Source: JBFIHF01 sp964411125
GTDB taxonomy: Bacteria > Myxococcota_A > Bradymonadia > Bradymonadales > Bradymonadaceae
Direction: 5' to 3'
Assembly (NCBI GenBank): GCA_964411125.1
Contig: CAYPJU010000134.1
Span: 1-10,321, forward strand
DNA: 10,321 bases
The translations under genes and the position numbers were made by a program. Under the pieces are notes generated by a model that had not been told where the DNA came from, searched no databases, and saw only the letters and a program-made list of their open reading frames with translations. Below are positions 1 through 9,700 of the stretch, in pieces. Position 1 is the first letter of the stretch; the number at the start of each line of letters is the position of its first letter.

Positions 1-735
1 TCGGATGAAGGTTCCGAGACGATCCCGTAATGGTCCGTGTCGATCTCGATCTCCCGGTAACCCACCCGGGCGAGAGGTTCCCATCCGCGGGAGATCTGGT
101 CGCCCGACATCGCGTGGATCGAGATCACGGGTGAGGCGCACGGCTCGGGGTCATAGGTGTCGTAGAGCCGATTGTGGGCGCTCCAGACCCCGAACAATCG
201 CCCGAGAGTTTCGGCGTCAAGCTCGGCGAGTCCCGTCTCGGCGAACCGTCGGGCGAGCAGCTCGAATGCGGCTTCGCTCGGCCGAGTTGCCCCGCCGGGT
301 TGCTGCCAGGTCGCCATCGTCGAGACGGGAACGCCCAGCGTGAGGCCGAGATCGAGCACGAAACCTTCGAGCGTCGCTCTTCCCGCGGGCTGCGTGCCCG
401 GCGCGAACGAATCGAGGAGAACGAGCCGCGAGACCTCGACACCCCGGGTGCGAAGGGCCTCGGTCATCGCGAAGCCCACCACTCCGCCGAAGGACCAGCC
501 GACGAGGATGCACCTGTCGCCCGGCAATGCCGCGACGAGGCGATCGGCGTAGTTGGAAGCGAGCGAGGCGAGGTCGTCGGGGATGGGGTCGCCGTCGATG
601 GCGGGCGATCGAATCCCCAGGACCGTGGTGTCCGAGGGCAGCATACGCACGAGCTGCCGATACCCGAAAAGCGTTCCTCCGATGGGGTGGATGAGGACGA
701 CAGGGCAGGTCGACGTTCCTTCGCGCAGGGGTACC
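1..735 (-). other. Type I thioesterase (TE) domain, C-terminal end missing
   Basis: Releases the finished peptide from the last carrier by hydrolysis or by cyclization onto an internal nucleophile. It is an alpha/beta hydrolase. The oxyanion-hole segment VVLIHPIGGTLFGY opens it (about 661-702). The nucleophile elbow ILVGWSFGGV has Ser at 492-494, the acid in RLVLLDSFAPG is Asp at 411-413, and the base in DTDHYGIVSEP is His at 30-32. The Ser-to-Asp distance of 27 residues equals that of the surfactin TE (Ser80, Asp107). The segment between Asp and His holds the lid and substrate-binding region and shows no clear clue for ring formation. The reading frame leaves the window about ten codons after the His, so only a short tail is missing. 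Hydrolysis versus cyclization cannot be told from sequence. Confidence 0.95.
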
Positions 736-3700
736 ACCACTTCGTCGCCCAGGGACTGCGTCGAGACGACACCGTGGTCGAGGAACTCGGCGAGCTCCGC
801 GACGGTGTCGCGCGAGAAGAGGAGGTGGAGGGGGACGCGAAGCCCGAAGGAATCCTCGAGCCGGGTCTGAAGCCGCACGGCGGAGAGCGAGTGTCCACCG
901 AGGTCGAAGAAGCCCTCGTCGACCCCGAAGTCCGGGACGTCGAGGAGCTCGCGCCAGATCGCTGCGACCCGCGCCTCGGTTTCGGTTCGTGGTCGCAGCT
1001 TCTCGCTGGCTCCCGCGATCGCTTTCCGATCCGCCTGCATCAAGGCCCGGCGGTCGATCTTGCCCGACGTGTTGGTGGGCATCTTTTCGAGGTAGACGAA
1101 CTGCCCAGGAATGACAGCGTCCTGGACGTGTCGGGCCATGTGAGCGCGTAGCCGGGCGTTCGACAGTGGCTCTTCTCCGCTGCGCAGAACGAGAAACGCG
1201 ACGAGAGAATCCGCCCGCCCGGCCGATTCGTCGACCGCGCAAACGGCCGCGTTCTGGACCTCGGGGAGCGCTTCCAGGAGCCCTTCGAGTTCGGAGAGTT
1301 CGACGCGGACTCCGCGGACCTGGAGTTGTTGGTCGATTCGACCGAGGTAGTCGATTGCGCCGTCCGCGCGCCATGCACCGACGTCTCCGCTGCGATACAT
1401 TCGACCGCCGCGTCGGTCGTCGATGGTGGATGGGACGAAGGTGAGCGCGGTCTTGCGAGGCATGCGCAGGTATCCGCGTGCTTCTCCCGGCCCGGAGGTG
1501 ACGATCTCGCCCCGAAACGATACGGGTCTCATCTCGCCCATCGGGTCCAGGATGGCCACGCGGTCGTTGTCGTGACGAAAACCGATCGAGGCGACGCCGT
1601 CCACCGGCTCGAGGATTCGGAGCGCGGTCTGCGACACGCACATCTCGGTAGGGCCGTAGGCGTTCCAGAGGCGATACCCCCACTCGTCGAGCACCAGGCG
1701 AGTGATGTCTCCCCCCATCGCCTCTCCCCCGACGACGAGCTGCTTCAGAGAGGTGTCGCGCATGTCCGCTGCGGTTTCCGCGAGGAGCCGGACGTTGGTG
1801 GGGGTCGCCCAGAGTTCGGTGACCTCGAAGTCCACCAGGGTCTGGTAGAGGAGGTCCGGCTGTCGTTCGATGCCGGGCGGCGCGACGGCGACCGAGCCGC
1901 CGTTCCCCAGCGAAGGGAACAGTTCGGCGACGAACATGTCGAAGGTATAGGAGGCCTTCACCAGAACGGTGTGGTCCGCCTCGGCGTGGAGCAGCCGAGA
2001 CGCCGTGGTGGTGTACTCGGCCAGGCCAGCGTTCGGCATCCCCACTCCCTTGGGCCGACCCGTCGTTCCAGAGGTGTAGAGCACGTAAGCGAGGTTCTCG
2101 CCGGCCGCGCGTTTGGGCGGGTCGTGATCGGGCCCACCTTTCGTCAGGGCCGCAAAGGGGACGAGTTCGACGTCACAGCTCGCGAGCGCATCCCCGCCGA
2201 CTTCGTCGCAGAGGGCGAGGTTCACCCCGGCATCCGCGATCATGTAGTCGAGCCGAGCTTCGGGCAAGCTGGGAGCGAGCGCGACGTAACCGCCCCCCGC
2301 CTTCATGACCCCGATCACCGCCGCGACGAGGTCCCTGGACCGCTCGGATGCCACACCGACCAGGACCTCGGGGCCGACCCCTCGCCCGATGAGTTCGTGC
2401 GCGATCACGTTGCTGCGAGCGTTGAGCTCCGCGTAGGTCCAGGGCCCGTCGGCCGACTTGACCGCGATGCGGTCTGGGTGCCGGCGAACGCGGTCTTCGA
2501 ACAATTCGACGAACGTCCCGAAGTTGTCATGAGCCGTCCCCGCTCCGGCGAGGCGACCGCACTCTTCCGCTTCGTCCGCCGAGAGGAGTCGGTAGCGCCC
2601 CAGCGGCAGATCTGGCGACGTCGCGCACTGCTCGACGAACCGCACGAATTGATGCGCGAGGCTCTCCGCTTCCGAACGAGCGAAGCGGTCGGCGTCGTAC
2701 TCGAACTCTCCGACGAAGCGCCCGGAGTCGGCCGTCAGTGAAGCTACCAACGTCGCCTTTGCTTCGGGCAGATCGCCCAGTTTCACGGACTCCATCGCGA
2801 GGTTGCCGAAAGTTTCGGCGAGTTGCCCTTCCGGGAGGAAGGTGAACAGCGTGTCGAAGAGCGGGAGCCCTCGGCCCGAACGTTCCATTCCAAGGGAGCG
2901 TACGATCTCTTCGAGCGGAACCATTCGATTGGCAGCGACCTCGTCCCACCGAGCGCGTGTCTCCGCCAGAGACTCGAGAAATGTCCGAGCCGGATCGAGC
3001 CGAGATCGGACGGGCAACGTGTTCAACAGAAATCCCAGCATCTCGTCGAGCCCCGGGACCGTGCGCATCGTCGACGGTATTCCCACGACCATGTCGCGCT
3101 GGCCGGTGAGGCGAGTCAGAAACGCACAGAAGAGGGCGTAGAGGACGACGAATTCGGTCGTACCCGCGGACCGCGCCATTTCGCGAAGGGCGTCAGACGT
3201 TTCGCGACTCCAGCCGAAGCTCGTGGTGCCGGCCCGTCGGAGGTCCGAGAGTGGCTCTCGTCCGACCGGGAACTCGATCCCGCGAGGGGCGTCGGTGAGC
3301 ATCGTCCGCCAGAATCCGAGCTCGGCGTCGAACTCCGGTGCCTCCAGCATCTCCCGCTGCCACAGAGCATACTCGGCATACTGCGCAATTTCGCGGGGTG
3401 GAAGAGCACGTCCCTCGGTTCGTGCCGAATAGAGCTCCGCCAACTCCTCGAGCATCTGAGACGCTGCCCATTCGTCGATCGCGATGTGATGAACGACGAC
3501 CAGGAGGACGACGCTCCCGGCCCCGATTCGAACTTCGGTGGCCGCGATCGGGATCTGGTCGGTCAGATCGAACGGGACGGATACGCGGTCCTTCAATACG
3601 TCTTCGACGTCTGACTCTGTGGCCTCGAGCCGCGCCCAGGGGACCGGCACGGGGGCGGAGAGGATCTTCTGAACCGGTTCGCCGTCTCTTTCCGGATAGA

Positions 3701-6700
3701 CCGTGCGGAGGATCTCGTGCCGCTCGACGAGGTCGTCCAACGCTGCCTGCATCGCTTCGCTGTCGTAGTCCCCCGACAGGCGCACGGCGAGGGGAACGTT
3801 GTAGGCTGAGCTCCCAGGCCGGAGGCGTTGGAGGAACCACATTCGCCGTTGGTCCGACGAGGCCGGCACCTCGTCGCCATACTCCCGGCCGCCAATCGAG
3901 AAGCGGGCCGAACCCTCGGCCCCTGCGTCGATCCATTGCGCGAGCGAGCCGATGGTCGGGCGCCGCAGCATCTCCATGAGCGGAATCGCGACCGCGAACC
4001 TCTCGGCGAGCGCGTGTTGCAGCCGCACAGCCAGCAAGGAATGCCCGCCGACCACGAAGAAATTCTCGTCGACGCCGATCGTCTCGAGGCCCAGCAGGTT
4101 GCACCAGATCTCGGCGATCGCCCGCTCCGTCGGGCTCTGCGGAAGCGCCCCGCCGCTTTCGGAGCGGAGGACGGAGGCGGTCCCCAGGGCGAGCAGGGCA
4201 CGTCGGTCCGTCTTGCCCGAAGCTGTGGTCGGCATCGCCTCGAGCTCGACGAATGCGGACGGAATCACCGCCGGCGGCAGGGTTTGCAGCAGGTGTTCGC
4301 GGAGGGTCTCGGCGCTCGGGGTCGTGCCGGGCTGGGGCACGACGTAGGCACGAAGCGAGTCCGCGCGTCCTTCCGAAAGGTCGACCGCGATCACGGCCGC
4401 GGACTGCACCCCGGGTGCTGCCTCCAGCCGGGCTTCGATCTCTCCGAGCTCGATCCGGATTCCGCGCAACTGGATCTGGTTGTCGCGTCGCCCGAGATAC
4501 TCGATCCACTCTTCGGAGGACCACCGGACGAGGTCGCCGGAGCGATACATGCGGGCGCCCGGAGTCCCGGCGAAGGGGTCGGGGACGAAGGCGAGGGCCG
4601 TCTGTCGCGGCTTGCGCCGGTATCCGTCTGCGAGCTCCGCCCCGCCCACGCAGAGCTCCCCCTGGGACTCCAGGGGGGCGGGGTGCAGCGCGGTGTCGAC
4701 GACGTAGAGCCTCTTGCCCGTCAACGGGCGTCCGATCGGCACGGTCGCGCTCGGGCCGTCTTGCCGGCACCTCCAGATGGTGCCGTAGACCGTGGTCTCG
4801 GTCGGCCCCCACTGGTTCCACAGCTCGGCGCCGGTTCGCTTCAGGAAGGTGTCCCGCACGACCGGCGTGATCGCTTCGCCCGCCGAGATCACTCGTCGCA
4901 GGGCATGCGCTTCCGAAAACGCGGGGGCCTGCAGGAGCTCGGCGAGCAGCGTGGGGACGATCCTCATGTCGGTGACGGCGAACTCGTTCACCTCGCGGGC
5001 GAGCAGCGTGGGGTCCCCGTCCGACTCCGGCGAGGAGATGGCGAGCGAGGCGCCGCTGGTCAGGGCCTGAAAAATCTCGGGGACGGAGACGTCGAAGCCG
5101 ACGGGGGTTTTCTGCAAGACGACGTCGTCGGGGGTCACCGGCAGCCGTGAGTTCATGGAAGCGATGTGGCTCCACATCGCGCGCCGCGAAATCATGACCC
5201 CCTTGGGACGCCCGGTGGACCCCGACGTGTACAGGACGTAGGCAAGATCTTCGGGAGCCTCCAGCACCCTCGGTGGTTCGGCCGATCCCATCAGGTCCAC
5301 GGTACCGAGGTCGATCGTCGTCACCTCGGAGGTAGCCAGCGCTCTGGCCCCCGCCTGGTCGACTAACACGGTCGTGGTCCCGCAGTCTTCGATCATGTAC
5401 TCGAGCCGGTCGACGGGAAGACCCGGTTCCAGCGCGAGGTACGCTGCTCCCGCTTTGTGAACCCCGAGGAGGGCGACCACCAGGTGCGGGGAGCGCTCGA
5501 GGCTCACCCCGACGATGTCGTTGGGGCCGATCCCGCGAGCGACGAGGAGGCTGGCGAGGGCGTTGGCGGCCCGGTCGAGCTCTTCGTACGTCCAGACCGT
5601 TTGGGCGGTGCGGAGCGCGATGCCCTCCGGAGCACGACGGGCCTGGCTCTCGAAGAGACGGACGACCGATTCGATCTCGCGGTCGGCGGGAGGGGCAGCC
5701 GCGAGGCGTTCCACCAGCTCGCGGTTCTGCGAGGCGGAGAGCACCGGGACTTCTGCGAGCGCGAGGGAAGGGTCGTCCGCCCAGGCTCGGACGAATTGCC
5801 CGAACTGCTCCACGAAGCGCTGCATCGTGGCGAGCGAGAAGCGCGACGCGTCGAACTCGAACACCCCGGTGAACTCGCCGTCGTCCTCGGCCATACTCGC
5901 GGTGAGGGTGAGCTTCGCCTCGGCGAGATCTCCCATTTCCAGCGGTTCGGCACGCAGGGCGCCGAACTCTCCGGAGAAGTCGCCCGACGGCACGAAGGTG
6001 AACATCGTCTCGAAGAGGGGACCGTTCGATTCGTGCCCTGTGACCCCCGAGCTTCGTACGATCTCCTCCAGGGGGATCCACTGGTGCTCGCTCGCTTCGA
6101 GCCAGCGAGTCCGTGCGCGCCCCAACCATTCGTCGAACGAGTCGGTGCGCCGGGGCCGGGTGCGCTGCGGCAGCGTATTGAGGCAGAAGCCGAGCATCTG
6201 GTGGAGGCTGGAACTCTGCCGCAGCGTGACGGGCACCCCGATCGTGAGGTCGTACTGGCCGCTCTGCCGGGCGAGGTAGGCGCCGAAGAGGGCGAAGAGG
6301 GCGACGAAATCGGTGGTCTTCCCGGCGACTGCCCGCTCCTTCACCGCGGTCGTGATCGCTCGATCCCAACGGAACGAAACGGTCTGGGCGGGGCGTCTGT
6401 CGCTCGCGGTTTCGCGGCCGAAGGGGAACGCCACCCGGGCCGTCGCGTCTTCGAGGGACTGACGCCAGAACTCGACACCGTCGACGAAAGCGGGGCTGTC
6501 GAGCTGCTCACGCTGCCAGATGGCGTAGTCGGCGTATTGGATCGGGAGCGCCTCGACCCGCGGAGTGCGCTCTTCGCAGAACGCCGCGTAGAGCTCGGCC
6601 AACTCGCCGAACATCTGGCCGATGGCCCACTCGTCGATGGCGATGTGGTGGATGACGAGCAACAGCTCGTGCTCGTCGGGGCCGCGGCGTAGCTCGTGAA

Positions 6701-9700
6701 CTCGCAGCGGCATGTCGGACGCGAGATCGAACGGCGTGTCGACCGCGGTCGCGACGATTTCGGCCGCTTCCTGCGGTGTCGTCGGGGCGTGGGTGTTCCA
6801 GGCGACCGGGGTTTCGGGCGGGTGGATCTTCTGCAGGGGCTCACCGGCATCGGCCCGATAGGTGGTCCGCAGAATCTCATGGCGCTCCACGAGGGCAGCG
6901 ACCGCCGTGCGGATCGCCCGGGCGTCGTATTCGCCGAGGAGTCTCACCCCGACAGGTACGTTGTAGGCCGTGCTGTCGGGACGGAGCTGCTGGAGGAACC
7001 ACATTCGACGCTGGTCCGACGAGACGGGGGCCTCGTCCCCGTACTCCCGCGGGGACGGCCCTGTGACACCGGCTCGCGCCTCCCCGCCGTCGATCCACGC
7101 CGCTAGCTCGGCGATCGTCGGGGCGGAGAAGAATTGTGAGATCGGCAGATCGACCCCGAACTGTTCGGCGAGATCGTGTTGAATTCGCACGGCGAGGAGG
7201 GAGTGTCCGCCGAGCTCGAAGAAGCTCTCGTCGATACCGAGCTCGTCGACCGCGAGGTGGCGCAGCCAGATGTTGGCGACGGTGGTCTCGGTCTCCGTTC
7301 GGGGTGCGGTCCGAGGCCGGTTGATTCCGCCCAGGTGGCGGGCTCCCTCGCTTTCGAGTGCTCTTCGGTCGAGTTTGCCGTTCGGAAGTGCCGGAAGTTC
7401 CTCGACGCGCAAGAAGACGGTCGGGACCATGTAACGTGGCAATCGTTCGGCGAGCGCGTCGCGGAGGTCTCGCGCATCGCGTGCGGGACCCTTGTAGAAC
7501 CCGATCAAGGTCCCATCGACTACGGCCGCAGCGCCGCGTTCTACGCCAGGGATGGCCTCGATCGAGGCTTCCACCTCACCGAGTTCGACCCGGTTTCCGC
7601 GTATCTTGACCTGACTGTCGGCCCGCCCTCGAAAGAGAAGGTCGCCGCCCGAGAGTCGTCGAACGACGTCCCCGGTGCGGTACATGCGTTCGCCGCTCAG
7701 GCCTGACGGGCACGGCAGAAATGCGACCGCGGTGCGCCTGGGGGCGTTCACGTAGCCAATCGCCAGATTCGGTCCGGCGACGAAGAGCTCGGCATCGTGG
7801 TCGTCAGGAACGGCGCCGGTCGTCTCGTCGAGGACGAGGCACAGGCCTCCCGCGGTCGCGCGTCCGATCGGCACGTCTTGACTCGTGTCGGGCCCCAGCC
7901 TCGCATGAGCGCAGTCGATCGTCGCCTCGGTCGGACCGTATAGGTTGTGAAGTTCGGCGGGGGATCTGGATGCGAAGAAGCTCCGCACCAGCGCTGCGGG
8001 GAGGCGCTCTCCACCGACGAGGAGGTGGCGGAGCGAGCCGAGCTTCGCCAGGGCGTCGGGGGTGAGGAGCAAGGCCTCGAGCTGCGCAGGGACGACATCG
8101 AGGACCGTCACTCCCAGGTTGCTGGAGGCCTGGAGAATGGTGGTTGGATCGCGGGGGTCCAGACCGGGGCTCAGCGCGATCGTCGCCCCGGCGGACAAGG
8201 GCGCGAAGACCTCGCTCATCACGACGTCGAAGCCGAGCGGAGTCTTCTGAAGAAAGACGTCGTCGGGTGTGACGTCGAACGCTTCGACGAACCAGCGCGT
8301 CCGGTTCGCGAGGGCCCCGTGCGAGACCAGCACGCCTTTCGGTGTGCCAGTCGACCCCGAGGTGTACAGGATATAGGCACCCGCCTCGGACGGCGTTCGA
8401 ACGCCATCGTGTTCGGAGGCTCGCCGCCCCTCGGGCGAAACGATGGGAAGCCCCCCGAGGACTCCGCGTCCGTCATCGTCGCCGAGCGCGCAGCGCGCCG
8501 CGGAGTCTCGCACCATGAAGTCGATGCGGTCACGCGGATACGACGCGTCGACCGGGAGCAAGACAGCTCCGGCTCGCATCACCCCGAGCATCGCCGCGAC
8601 GCGGTCGGCAGACGGAGCGAAACTGACGGCGACGACGTCGCCGCAGCGGATGCCGAAGTCCCGCAGCGCCGAGTCGATCACGCGGACTCGGTCGAGCAAC
8701 CGAGCGTACGAGATCTCGTCCCCGTCGACGGACAGGGCCGCTGCGTCGGGGTTTCGCCGTGCCATCTCCTCGAACGCTTCCACGACGGAGGGCTGGGTCG
8801 AGCTCCGCGACGCCACCCCCGATGGGGCCGCAGGGTGAGTGTAGTCCAGCGTATGGGTCGACAACGCGCCCCCCGGCCGCGCGATCGCGGCACGGGCGAA
8901 CTCGCGGAAGGCTCGGGCGAACGTCACCATCGCGTCTGCGTCGAAACGGCTGTCGTCGTAATCGAACGACACGTCGAACGCGCCGCCGGTCTCCTTCATG
9001 GTGCAGCCGATCGCACAGTGGGGACCGCGCTCGGAGGTGTCGGGGACGAGCGCGACCTCGAACGGCATCTCCCCTGCGGACTCGAGCGACGGTATCTGCG
9101 TGAACAGGAGGTCGAACCCCTGTTCGCCCGACCATCCGGCGGCGTGCTGAATCTCCTGGAGGGGGAGCCATCGGTGAGGCATCGCCTGCGTCCAGGATCT
9201 CCAGGCCTCGTCGACCATCCCCTCCAGCGTCGCTCCATCGTCGAGTGTCGCCCGCCACGGGACGGTATTGATCAGGTAGCCGATCATCTCCCCCAGCTCC
9301 TCACGATGGCGCATCGTGACCGGGCTTCCCACCGTGATGTCACGCTGGCCGGTGTACCTGGCGACGAAGGCAGTGAAGAGCGCATACATGACGGAGAACG
9401 AGCTGCGCCCCGACTTTCGGGCGTACTCGTCGACGGCTCGGGAGATCGAGGCGTCCCAGTCTACCTCGACGGTGCGGCTCACGGGCGCGGTTTGCCGGCG
9501 CTGCAATCGTTCCATCGGCCAGCGCACGGTCGGACTAGCTCCGGCCAGTTCCCCTCGCCAGAACTCTGCACTGACCCGAGCCTCCTGCGATTCGAGGAGT
9601 CTCTGCTGCCATGCCGCGTAATCGGCGTATTGCAGGGAGGGCGGCGGGAGCGTCCCGTCGGCGGCGTACGCCTGCAAGAGCTCCGCGAGCAGGAGCCCTA

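Noticed and set aside
174..1151. A 325-codon plus-strand open frame opposite the TE
   Set aside because: Composition is dominated by Glu, Arg and Gly repeats typical of an antisense shadow; the TE on the other strand is clearly real.
217..1683. A 488-codon open frame on the minus strand over the A, T and TE region
   Set aside because: It is rich in Arg and has no recognisable fold; the NRPS frame over the same bases holds the catalytic residues of A_Z, T_Z and TE.
1326..2741. A 471-codon plus-strand open frame antisense to module Z
   Set aside because: It is the complement of conserved NRPS codons. It has no ribosome binding site or family motif that I can see, and such antisense frames recur at 3828-5150 and 5457-6692 for the same reason.
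3193..6369. A 1,058-codon open frame on the minus strand, out of frame with the synthetase
   Set aside because: Its translation is an Arg, Pro and Gly-rich string without any domain motif, while the overlapping frame encodes complete C, A and T domains. It arises from high G+C and scarce stop codons.
3799..7050. Repeated module DNA as a mobile element or CRISPR-like repeat
   Set aside because: The similarities fall on homologous domain motifs about 3.2 kb apart, as expected from repeated NRPS modules; there are no terminal repeats, transposase or spacer pattern.
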